A stretch of DNA of 64,000 bases from Mesostigma viride (lineage: Eukaryota > Streptophyta > Mesostigmatophyceae > Mesostigmatales > Mesostigmataceae), in assembly GCA_009746045.1 (NCBI GenBank), contig RPFO01002254.1:1-64000 (forward strand), written 5' to 3'. Every line of letters begins with the position of its first letter. Within the stretch, counting starts at the first letter, position 1. The notes below the pieces were generated by a model. It had not been told where the DNA came from and did no database searches. It saw nothing but the letters and a program-made list of their open reading frames with translations. The translations under genes and the position numbers were made by a program. Shown piece by piece: positions 1 through 13,096 of the stretch.

Positions 1-3000
1 ATGGGATTTCAGGTCCCATGGTGTCAGATGTCATGGCCTGTCTACGTACATGGAGGATTGTATTAATTAATGATGAGAATTCAGTCCATTGGTGTCATCA
101 TGGTGGCCTCGTATGTACATGGTGTCAAGAAAAAAAAAGATGATTGATTGGCTCACCATGGTGTCATTCATGGCCGCGTCTACGTACTATGGGTTATGTT
201 CAGGAATAGTAAATGATGAGGATTTCAGGCTCCATGTTGTCTCATGCGCTGTCTACGTACATGGTGGCATGTATGTATTTAATGATGAGGGATTCAGGCT
301 CCCATGGTGTTCATCATGGCTGGCACGTACATGGATGTCTCAGTAAAAAAAATGATGAGGATTCAGGCTGGCCCATGGTAGTCATCATGGCTGGCCTACG
401 TCATGGATGTCAAAGAAAAAAAAAATGATGAGATTCAGCTCCCGTGGTGTCTTATGGCCCGTCACGTTGTTGTTGGCATGTATAAATTAATGAATGAGGA
501 TTCAGGCTCCTAGGTGTCATCATGGCTGGCCTACGATAATGGTTGGCATTTATGTAATTAATGATGAGGATTTCATGCCTCGCCTGGTGTCATCATTGCC
601 CGTGTTATTGTACATGGTTTGGCATTTATGTATTAATGAGAGGATTCAGGCTCCATTGGTGATCATCATGGCCGTTACGTACATGGACGTGGCATGGTAG
701 TATTTAATGATGAGGATTCAGGCTCCCATGGGGTCATTGATGATCATGGCATTATGTATGTAATTAAATGATGAGGATTATCAGCTCATTGGTCTCATGG
801 CTGCCTACGTACCATGGTTGGCATTTATGAGATTAATGATGAGGTTAGCTCCCATTGGTATGTTCATCATTGCCCGTCTGTATGATACATTGGTTGGCAT
901 TTGTAATTAATGATGAGGTTTCAGCTCCATTGGTGTCATCATGGCCCGTTACGTACATGGACCGTGGGATTTATGTATTTATGATGAGGTTCAGCGCTCC
1001 CGATGGGGTTCATTGATGATCATGGCATTTATGTATGAATTAATGATGAGGTTCAGGCTCCATTGTGTCATCATGGCTGGCCTACGTATGACATGGATGT
1101 CAAAGAAAAAAAATGATGAGGATTAGGCTCCCATGGTGTCATCTATGGCGTTACACATGGATGTCAAGGAATAGTTAATAGATGAGGATTTCAGGTCCCA
1201 TTGGATGTCAGATTGTCATGGCCTGTCTACGTACATGGATGGCATGTATGTATTTATGCATGAGGATTCAGGCTCATGGTTGTCATCATGGCTGTTCCTA
1301 CGTACCAATGGATGTCTACAGAAAAAAGATGAGAGATTCAGGTCCCCATGGTGTCATCATGGCGGCTAGCGTACATGGATGTCAAAGAAAAAAAGATTGA
1401 CAGATTCAGGCTCCCGTTGGTCTGTCATTATGGCCCGTCTCGTGTTGTTGGCATGTATGAAATTAATTGGGAGGATTCAGGCTCCTGGTTGTCATCATGG
1501 CCTTCACTTACGGATGGCATTTTATGTAATTAATGTGAGGATTCAGGGCTCCCATGTAGGGTCATCATGCTTGTCTTACGTACTGGTTGGCATTATGAAT
1601 TAATGGGAGGATTCGGCTTCCCCATGGTGTCTCATGGCTGCCTACGTAATGGAATGTCAAGGAATAGTAAATGATTGAGGATTCAGGCTCCCATGGTGTC
1701 TATCATGGCCTGTCTCGTACATGGAGGCATGTATGTATTAAGAGGGAGATTCAGGCTCCCATGGTGTCATCATGGTGCTACGTTACATGGTTGGCATTTA
1801 GGTATTCTGAGGAGGAGGATTCAGGCTCCATGGTGTCAAATTTTCAATTTTGGGGGGGGGGGCTTGGGGGGGTTCTACCCCGTAATGTTGGCATTTATGT
1901 AATTAATGATGAGGATTCAGGCCCATGGTGTCTCCATGGCTGCCTACGTATATGGAGTCCAAGTAATAGTAAATGATGAGGATCAGGCTCCATGGTGTAT
2001 CATGCCCGTGTACGGTACATGGATGGCATGTATGTAATTAATGAGGAGGATTCAGGTCCATTGGTGTCATCATGGTGGGCCTCGACTGGATGTCTCAAGA
2101 AAAAGAAATGATGAGGATTCGGCTCCCATGGTGTCATCATGGCTTGGCCTACGTACATGGATGTCGTCATAAAATATGATTGAGGATTCAGGCTCCCAAT
2201 GGTTCATCATGGCATTGTCTACCTACATTGTTGGCATGTATGTAATTAATGGATGAGGAGTCAGGCCCCATGGTGTCTCCATGGCTGGCCTTACGTAATG
2301 AATGGCATTTATGTATTATGATGAGGATCAGGCTCCCCATGGTGTCATATGGCCGTCTACGTACATGGATGGCATTTATGTATTATGATGGATTCAGGCT
2401 CCCATGGTGTCTCATGGCGTGTCTACGTACTATGGTTGGCATTTATGTTAATTTAATGAGGAGGATTCAGGCTCCCTGTTCATCTGGCCGTTACTTACAT
2501 GGATGGCATTTATGTATTAATGTATGAGGATTCAGGCTCCCATGGGAGTTCATCTATGGACTTGTCTAGTACCATGGTTGGGCAATTTTTAATTAATGAG
2601 GGAGGATTCAGGCTCCCATGGTGTCTCCATGGCTGGCCTCGTACTTGGGTATGTCAAGGAATAGTAAATGAATGAGGATTCAGGTCCCTGGTTGTCATCA
2701 TGGCCCGTCTACGTACATGCGATGGCATTTATGTAATTAATATGAGGATCAGGCTCCATTGGGTCATCATGGCTTGTCTAGAACATGGTTGCATTTATGA
2801 ATTAATTGAGGAGGATTCAGGCCCATGGTGTCTCCATGGTGGTACGTACATGATGTCAAGGAATAGTAAATATGAGGATTCGGCTCCCATGGTGTGCATC
2901 ATGGCCTGTCTACGTACATGGGATGGCATGTTACTGTAATTTAATGATGAGGATTCAGGCCCATGGGTCATCATGAGCTTGTCTACGTACTGGATGGCAT

Positions 3001-4650
3001 TATGAATTAATGATGAGGATTCAGGCTTCCATTGGTGTCATCATGGCTGGCCTACGTATGTAATGGATGTCAAAGAAAAAAAAAATGATGAGATTCAGGC
3101 TCCCATGGTGTCATCATTGCCCGTGTATGTACATGGTTGCCATTTTTGATAATAATGATTGAGGATTCGGCGTCCATTGGTGTCATCATTGCCCGTGTAT
3201 GTACATGGTTGGCATTTAATTGTATGTAATTAATGATTGGATCAGGCTCCATTGGTGTCATCTGGCTGGCTACGTAATGCTACAGGATGTCAAAGAAAAA
3301 AAAAATGATTTGAGGATTCAGGCTCCCTGGTGTCATCATGGCCCAGTTTCTACGTACATGGATGTCAAGGAATAGTAAATGCATGAGTTTCGGCTCCCAT
3401 GGTTTGTCGATGTCATGGCTGTTCTACGTACATGGATGGCATGTATGTAATTAATGATGGAGAATTCAGGTCTTAGGTGTCATCATGGATGGCCTACTCG
3501 TATGTACATGGATGTTTCAAAGAAAAAAAATGATGGGATTCAGGCTCCCATGGTTCATCATGGCCGTCTACGTAATGGATGTCAGGGAAATGTAATGATG
3601 AGGATTCAGGCTCCATGTGTCTCATTGGCCTTGTCTACGTACTGGGATGGCATGTATGTATTTAATGATGGAGGATTCAGGCTCCCATGGTTCATCATGG
3701 TGGCTCCTATCGTACATGGATGTCTCAGAAAAAAATGATGAGGATTCAGGCTCCGATGGTGTCATCATGGCGCCTACGTACTATGGTGTCAAAGCAAAAA
3801 AAAATGATGGGATTCAGGCTTCCCGTGTGTCTTATGGCCCGTCTACGTGTAGTTGGCATGTATGAAATTAATGATGAGGATTCAGGCTTCCCATAGTCTT
3901 CATCATGGCTGCCTACGTCATGTTGGCATTTATGTAATTAATATGAGGGATTCAGGCTCCATGTTTCATCATTGGCCCGTTGTTTGTACATGGTTGGCAT
4001 TATGTATTATTGATGAGCGGATCAGGCTCATTGGTGTCATCATGCCCCGTCTCGTTACATGGCCGTGGCATTTATGTATTTAATGAATGAGGATTCAGGG
4101 TCCCATGGGGGTCATTGATGATCATGGCATTATGGTATGTAATAATGATAGGATTAGCTCCTGGTGTCATCATGACTGGCTACGTACATGTTACATGGAT
4201 GTCAAAGAAAAAAAAATGATGAGGATTCAGGCTTCCATGGTGTTCATCATGGCCTGTCACTACATGGATCGTCAGGAATAGTAATGAGGAGATTCAGGGC
4301 TCCCATGGGTTCATAGCCCGTGTTACGTACATGGATGCATGTATGTATTAATGAGGAGGATTACAGGCTCCCATGGTGTATTAATGGCTGGCTACGTACA
4401 TGGATGTCAAAGAAAAAAGAAATGATTGAGATGATTCAGGCTCCCATGGTGTCATCATGGCCTGTCTACGTACTGGATGGCATGTATGTATTTAATGATG
4501 AGGATTCAGGCTCCCATGGTGTCATCATGGCTGGCCTACGTACATGGATGTCTCAGAAAAAAAAATGATGAGGATTCAGGCTCCCATGGTGTCATCATGG
4601 CTGCCTACGTACATGGATGTCAAAAGAAAAAAAAATGGATGAGGATTCAG
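1..4650. other. Indel-rich (probably unpolished) part of the minisatellite
   Basis: The monomers here are the same types as downstream. Nearly every one carries one or more single-base deletions or insertions, often in doubled letters, while substitutions are rare. After about 4,700 the same monomers are almost perfect. An odd G-rich patch sits at about 1,846-1,880. The pattern is what uncorrected single-molecule reads produce, so bases here should not be trusted individually. Real decay at an array edge is the less likely alternative. Confidence 0.7.
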
Positions 4651-7600
4651 GCTCCCGTGGTGTCATTATGGCCGTCTACGTGTTGTTGCATGTATGAAAT
4701 TAATGATGAGGATTCAGGCTCCCATAGTGTCATCATGGCTGGCCTACGTACATGGTTGGCATTTATGTAATTAATGATGAGGATTCAGGCTCCCATGGTG
4801 TCATCATTGCCCGTGTATGTACATGGTTGGCATTTATGTAATTAATGATGAGGATTCAGGCTCCATTGGTGTCATCATGGCCCGTCTACGTACATGGACC
4901 GTGGCATTTATGTATTTAATGATGAGGATTCAGGCTCCCATGGGGTCATTGATGATCATGGCATTTATGTATGTAATTAATGATGAGGATTCAGGCTCCA
5001 TTGGTGTCATCATGGCTGGCCTACGTACATGGTTGGCATTTATGTAATTAATGATGAGGATTCAGGCTCCCATGGTGTCATCATTGCCCGTGTATGTACA
5101 TGGTTGGCATTTATGTAATTAATGATGAGGATTCAGGCTCCATTGGTGTCATCATGGCCCGTCTACGTACATGGACCGTGGCATTTATGTATTTAATGAT
5201 GAGGATTCAGGCTCCCATGGGTCATTGATGATCATGGCATTTATGTATGTAATTAATGATGAGGATTCAGGCTCCATTGGTGTCATCATGGCTGGCCTAC
5301 GTATGTACATGGATGTCAAAGAAAAAAAATGATGAGGATTCAGGCTCCCATGGTGTCATCATGGCCCGTCTACGTACATGGATGTCAAGGAATAGTAAAT
5401 GATGAGGATTCAGGCTCCCATGGTGTCAGATGTCATGGCCTGTCTACGTACATGGATGGCATGTATGTATTTAATGATGAGGATTCAGGCTCCCATGGTG
5501 TCATCATGGCTGGCCTACGTACATGGATGTCTCAGAAAAAAAATGATGAGGATTCAGGCTCCCATGGTGTCATCATGGCTGGCCTACGTACATGGATGTC
5601 AAAGAAAAAAAATGATCAGGATTCAGGCTCCCGTGGTGTCATTATGGCCCGTCTACGTGTGTTGGCATGTATGAAATTAATGAGGAGGATTCAGGCTCCC
5701 ATGGTGTCATCATGGCCCGTCTACGTACATGGATGGCATTTATGTAATTAATGATGAGGATTCAGGCTCCCATGGGGTCATCATGGCTTGTCTACGTACA
5801 TGGTTGGCATTTATGTAATTAATGAGGAGGATTCAGGCTCCCATGGTGTCTCCATGGCTGGCCTACGTACATGGATGTCAAGGAATAGTAAATGATGAGG
5901 ATTCAGGCTCCCATGGTGTCATCATGGCCTGTCTACGTACATGGATGGCATGTATGTAATTAATGATGAGGATTCAGGCTCCCATGGTGTCATCATGGCT
6001 TGTCTACGTACATGGTTGGCATTTATGTAATTAATGAGGAGGATTCAGGCTCCCATGGTGTCATCATGGCTTGTCTACGTACATGGTTGGCATTTATGTA
6101 ATTAATGATGAGGATTCAGGCTCCCATGGTGTCTCCATGGCTGGCCTACGTACATGGATGTCAAGGAATAGTAAATGATGAGGATTCAGGCTCCCATGGT
6201 GTCATCATGGCCCGTGTACGTACATGGATGGCATGTATGTAATTAATGAGGAGGATTCAGGCTCCCATGGTGTCATCATGGCTGGCCTACGTACATGGAT
6301 GTCAAAGAAAAAGAAATGATGAGGATTCAGGCTCCCATGGTGTCATCATGGCTGGCCTACGTACATGGATGTCTCATAAAATAAATGATGAGGATTCAGG
6401 CTCCCATGGTGTCATCATGGCTTGTCTACCTACATTGTTGGCATGTATGTAATTAATGATGAGGATTCAGGCTCCCATGGTGTCTCCATGGCTGGCCTAC
6501 GTACATGAATGGCATTTATGTAATTAATGATGAGGATTCAGGCTCCCATGGTGTCATCATGGCCCGTCTACGTACATGGATGGCATTTATGTAATTAATG
6601 ATGAGGATTCAGGCTCCCATGGTGTCATCATGGCTTGTCTACGTACATGGTTGGCATTTATGTAATTAATGAGGAGGATTCAGGCTCCCATGGTGTCATC
6701 ATGGCCCGTCTACTTACATGGATGGCATTTATGTAATTAATGATGAGGATTCAGGCTCCCATGGGGTCATCATGGCTTGTCTACGTACATGGTTGGCATT
6801 TATGTAATTAATGAGGAGGATTCAGGCTCCCATGGTGTCTCCATGGCTGGCCTACGTACATGGATGTCAAGGAATAGTAAATGATGAGGATTCAGGCTCC
6901 CATGGTGTCATCATGGCCCGTCTACGTACATGGATGGCATTTATGTAATTAATGATGAGGATTCAGGCTCCCATGGGGTCATCATGGCTTGTCTACGTAC
7001 ATGGTTGGCATTTATGTAATTAATGAGGAGGATTCAGGCTCCCATGGTGTCTCCATGGCTGGCCTACGTACATGGATGTCAAGGAATAGTAAATGATGAG
7101 GATTCAGGCTCCCATGGTGTCATCATGGCCTGTCTACGTACATGGATGGCATGTATGTAATTAATGATGAGGATTCAGGCTCCCATGGGGTCATCATGGC
7201 TTGTCTACGTACATGGATGGCATGTATGTAATTAATGATGAGGATTCAGGCTCCATTGGTGTCATCATGGCTGGCCTACGTATGTACATGGATGTCAAAG
7301 AAAAAAAAAATGATGAGGATTCAGGCTCCCATGGTGTCATCATTGCCCGTGTATGTACATGGTTGCCATTTATGTAATTAATGATGAGGATTCAGGCTCC
7401 ATTGGTGTCATCATTGCCCGTGTATGTACATGGTTGGCATTTATGTATGTAATTAATGATGAGGATTCAGGCTCCATTGGTGTCATCATGGCTGGCCTAC
7501 GTATGTACATGGATGTCAAAGAAAAAAAAATGATGAGGATTCAGGCTCCCATGGTGTCATCATGGCCCGTCTACGTACATGGATGTCAAGGAATAGTAAA

Positions 7601-9292
7601 TGATGAGGATTCAGGCTCCCATGGTGTCAGATGTCATGGCCTGTCTACGTACATGGATGGCATGTATGTAATTAATGATGAGAATTCAGGCTCCATTGGT
7701 GTCATCATGGCTGGCCTACGTATGTACATGGATGTCAAAGAAAAAAAAATGATGAGGATTCAGGCTCCCATGGTGTCATCATGGCCCGTCTACGTACATG
7801 GATGTCAAGGAATAGTAAATGATGAGGATTCAGGCTCCCATGGTGTCATCATGGCCTGTCTACGTACATGGATGGCATGTATGTATTTAATGATGAGGAT
7901 TCAGGCTCCCATGGTGTCATCATGGCTGGCCTACGTACATGGATGTCTCAGAAAAAAAATGATGAGGATTCAGGCTCCCATGGTGTCATCATGGCTGGCC
8001 TACGTACATGGATGTCAAAGAAAAAAAAATGATGAGGATTCAGGCTCCCGTGGTGTCATTATGGCCCGTCTACGTGTTGTTGGCATGTATGAAATTAATG
8101 ATGAGGATTCAGGCTCCCATAGTGTCATCATGGCTGGCCTACGTACATGGTTGGCATTTATGTAATTAATGATGAGGATTCAGGCTCCCATGGTGTCATC
8201 ATTGCCCGTGTATGTACATGGTTGGCATTTATGTAATTAATGATGAGGATTCAGGCTCCATTGGTGTCATCATGGCCCGTCTACGTACATGGACCGTGGC
8301 ATTTATGTATTTAATGATGAGGATTCAGGCTCCCATGGGGTCATTGATGATCATGGCATTTATGTATGTAATTAATGATGAGGATTCAGGCTCCATTGGT
8401 GTCATCATGGCTGGCCTACGTATGTACATGGATGTCAAAGAAAAAAAAATGATGAGGATTCAGGCTCCCATGGTGTCATCATGGCCCGTCTACGTACATG
8501 GATGTCAAGGAATAGTAAATGAGGAGGATTCAGGCTCCCATGGTGTCATCATGGCCCGTGTACGTACATGGATGGCATGTATGTAATTAATGAGGAGGAT
8601 TCAGGCTCCCATGGTGTCATCATGGCTGGCCTACGTACATGGATGTCAAAGAAAAAGAAATGATGAGGATTCAGGCTCCCATGGTGTCATCATGGCTGGC
8701 CTACGTACATGGATGTCTCATAAAATAAATGATGAGGATTCAGGCTCCCATGGTGTCATCATGGCTTGTCTACCTACATTGTTGGCATGTATGTAATTAA
8801 TGATGAGGATTCAGGCTCCCATGGTGTCTCCATGGCTGGCCTACGTACATGAATGGCATTTATGTAATTAATGATGAGGATTCAGGCTCCCATGGTGTCA
8901 TCATGGCCCGTCTACGTACATGGATGGCATTTATGTAATTAATGATGAGGATTCAGGCTCCCATGGTGTCATCATGGCTTGTCTACGTACATGGTTGGCA
9001 TTTATGTAATTAATGAGGAGGATTCAGGCTCCCATGGTGTCATCATGGCCCGTCTACTTACATGGATGGCATTTATGTAATTAATGATGAGGATTCAGGC
9101 TCCCATGGGGTCATCATGGCTTGTCTACGTACATGGTTGGCATTTATGTAATTAATGAGGAGGATTCAGGCTCCCATGGTGTCTCCATGGCTGGCCTACG
9201 TACATGGATGTCAAGGAATAGTAAATGATGAGGATTCAGGCTCCCATGGTGTCATCATGGCTTGTCTACCTACATGGTTGGCATTTATGTCA

Positions 9293-9330
9293 CCTGAATC
9301 CTCTCATTAAGAAAATGAAGAGGATTCAGG
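9293..9330. repeat. Inverted monomer fragment (hairpin) in the array, copy 1
   Basis: CCTGAATCCTCT is followed after 14 bp by its reverse complement AGAGGATTCAGG, which is the normal monomer head. A short piece of monomer head has therefore been inserted in reverse. It occurs once per higher-order unit. Confidence 0.85.
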
Positions 9331-12300
9331 CTCCATTGGTGTCATCATGGCTGGCCTACGTACATGGATGTCAAGGAATAGTAAATGATGAGGATTCAGG
9401 CTCCCATGGTGTCATCATGGCCCGTCTACGTACATGGATGTCAAGGAATAGTAAATGATGAGGATTCAGGCTCCCATGGGGTCATCATGGCTTGTCTACG
9501 TACATGGTTGGCATTTATGTAATTAACGAGGAGGATTCAGGCTCCATTGGTGTCATCATGGCTGGCCTACGTACATGGATGTCAAGGAATAGTAAATGAT
9601 GAGGATTCAGGCTCCCATGGTGTCATCATGGCTTGTCTACGTACATGGTTGGCATTTATGTAATTAATGAGGAGGATTCAGGCTCCCATGGTGTCTCCAT
9701 GGCTGGCCTACGTACATGGATGTCAAGGAATAGTAAATGATGAGGATTCAGGCTCCCATGGTGTCATCATGGCCTGTCTACGTACATGGATGGCATGTAT
9801 GTAATTAATGATGAGGATTCAGGCTCCCATGGTGTCATCATGGCTTGTCTACGTACATGGTTGGCATTTATGTAATTAATGAGGAGGATTCAGGCTCCCA
9901 TGGTGTCATCATGGCTTGTCTACGTACATGGTTGGCATTTATGTAATTAATGATGAGGATTCAGGCTCCCATGGTGTCTCCATGGCTGGCCTACGTACAT
10001 GGATGTCAAGGAATAGTAAATGATAAGGATTCAGGCTCCCATGGTGTCATCATGGCCCGTCTACGTACATGGATGGCATTTATGTAATTAATGATGAGGA
10101 TTCAGGCTCCCATGGGGTCATCATGGCTTGTCTACGTACATGGTTGGCATTTATGTAATTAATGAGGAGGATTCAGGCTCCCATGGTGTCTCCATGGCTG
10201 GCCTACGTACATGGATGTCAAGGAATAGTAAATGATGAGGATTCAGGCTCCCATGGTGTCATCATGGCCTGTCTACGTACATGGATGGCATGTATGTAAT
10301 TAATGATGAGGATTCAGGCTCCCATGGTGTCATCATGGCTTGTCTACGTACATGGTTGGCATTTATGTAATTAATGAGGAGGATTCAGGCTCCCATGGTG
10401 TCATCATGGCTTGTCTACGTACATGGTTGGCATTTATGTAATTAATGATGAGGATTCAGGCTCCCATGGTGTCTCCATGGCTGGCCTACGTACATGGATG
10501 TCAAGGAATAGTAAATGATGAGGATTCAGGCTCCCATGGTGTCATCATGGCCCGTGTACGTACATGGATGGCATGTATGTAATTAATGAGGAGGATTCAG
10601 GCTCCCATGGTGTCATCATGGCTGGCCTACGTACATGGATGTCAAAGAAAAAGAAATGATGAGGATTCAGGCTCCCATGGTGTCATCATGGCTGGCCTAC
10701 GTACATGGATGTCTCATAAAATAAATGATGAGGATTCAGGCTCCCATGGTGTCATCATGGCTTGTCTACCTACATTGTTGGCATGTATGTAATTAATGAT
10801 GAGGATTCAGGCTCCCATGGTGTCTCCATGGCTGGCCTACGTACATGAATGGCATTTATGTAATTAATGATGAGGATTCAGGCTCCCATGGTGTCATCAT
10901 GGCCCGTCTACGTACATGGATGGCATTTATGTAATTAATGATGAGGATTCAGGCTCCCATGGTGTCATCATGGCTTGTCTACGTACATGGTTGGCATTTA
11001 TGTAATTAATGAGGAGGATTCAGGCTCCCATGGTGTCATCATGGCCCGTCTACTTACATGGATGGCATTTATGTAATTAATGATGAGGATTCAGGCTCCC
11101 ATGGGGTCATCATGGCTTGTCTACGTACATGGTTGGCATTTATGTAATTAATGAGGAGGATTCAGGCTCCCATGGTGTCTCCATGGCTGGCCTACGTACA
11201 TGGATGTCAAGGAATAGTAAATGATGAGGATTCAGGCTCCCATGGTGTCATCATGGCCCGTCTACGTACATGGATGGCATTTATGTAATTAATGATGAGG
11301 ATTCAGGCTCCCATGGGGTCATCATGGCTTGTCTACGTACATGGTTGGCATTTATGTAATTAATGAGGAGGATTCAGGCTCCCATGGTGTCTCCATGGCT
11401 GGCCTACGTACATGGATGTCAAGGAATAGTAAATGATGAGGATTCAGGCTCCCATGGTGTCATCATGGCCTGTCTACGTACATGGATGGCATGTATGTAA
11501 TTAATGATGAGGATTCAGGCTCCCATGGGGTCATCATGGCTTGTCTACGTACATGGATGGCATGTATGTAATTAATGATGAGGATTCAGGCTCCATTGGT
11601 GTCATCATGGCTGGCCTACGTATGTACATGGATGTCAAAGAAAAAAAAATGATGAGGATTCAGGCTCCCATGGTGTCATCATTGCCCGTGTATGTACATG
11701 GTTGCCATTTATGTAATTAATGATGAGGATTCAGGCTCCATTGGTGTCATCATTGCCCGTGTATGTACATGGTTGGCATTTATGTATGTAATTAATGATG
11801 AGGATTCAGGCTCCCGTGGTGTCATTATGGCCCGTCTACGTGTTGTTGGCATGTATGAAATTAATGATGAGGATTCAGGCTCCCATAGTGTCATCATGGC
11901 TGGCCTACGTACATGGTTGGCATTTATGTAATTAATGATGAGGATTCAGGCTCCCATGGTGTCATCATTGCCCGTGTATGTACATGGTTGGCATTTATGT
12001 AATTAATGATGAGGATTCAGGCTCCATTGGTGTCATCATGGCCCGTCTACGTACATGGACCGTGGCATTTATGTATTTAATGATGAGGATTCAGGCTCCC
12101 ATGGGGTCATTGATGATCATGGCATTTATGTATGTAATTAATGATGAGGATTCAGGCTCCATTGGTGTCATCATGGCTGGCCTACGTATGTACATGGATG
12201 TCAAAGAAAAAAAAATGATGAGGATTCAGGCTCCCATGGTGTCATCATGGCCCGTCTACGTACATGGATGTCAAGGAATAGTAAATGAGGAGGATTCAGG

Positions 12301-13058
12301 CTCCCATGGTGTCATCATGGCCCGTGTACGTACATGGATGGCATGTATGTAATTAATGAGGAGGATTCAGGCTCCCATGGTGTCATCATGGCTGGCCTAC
12401 GTACATGGATGTCAAAGAAAAAGAAATGATGAGGATTCAGGCTCCCATGGTGTCATCATGGCTGGCCTACGTACATGGATGTCTCATAAAATAAATGATG
12501 AGGATTCAGGCTCCCATGGTGTCATCATGGCTTGTCTACCTACATTGTTGGCATGTATGTAATTAATGATGAGGATTCAGGCTCCCATGGTGTCTCCATG
12601 GCTGGCCTACGTACATGAATGGCATTTATGTAATTAATGATGAGGATTCAGGCTCCCATGGTGTCATCATGGCCCGTCTACGTACATGGATGGCATTTAT
12701 GTAATTAATGATGAGGATTCAGGCTCCCATGGTGTCATCATGGCTTGTCTACGTACATGGTTGGCATTTATGTAATTAATGAGGAGGATTCAGGCTCCCA
12801 TGGTGTCATCATGGCCCGTCTACTTACATGGATGGCATTTATGTAATTAATGATGAGGATTCAGGCTCCCATGGGGTCATCATGGCTTGTCTACGTACAT
12901 GGTTGGCATTTATGTAATTAATGAGGAGGATTCAGGCTCCCATGGTGTCTCCATGGCTGGCCTACGTACATGGATGTCAAGGAATAGTAAATGATGAGGA
13001 TTCAGGCTCCCATGGTGTCATCATGGCTTGTCTACCTACATGGTTGGCATTTATGTAA

Positions 13059-13096
13059 CCTGAATCCTCTCATTAAGAAAATGAAGAGGATTCAGG
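13059..13096. repeat. Inverted monomer fragment (hairpin) in the array, copy 2
   Basis: This is the same hairpin as at 9,293, 3,766 bp downstream. It differs just outside the stem (GTAACC here, GTCACC there), so it was copied along with the higher-order unit. Confidence 0.85.
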
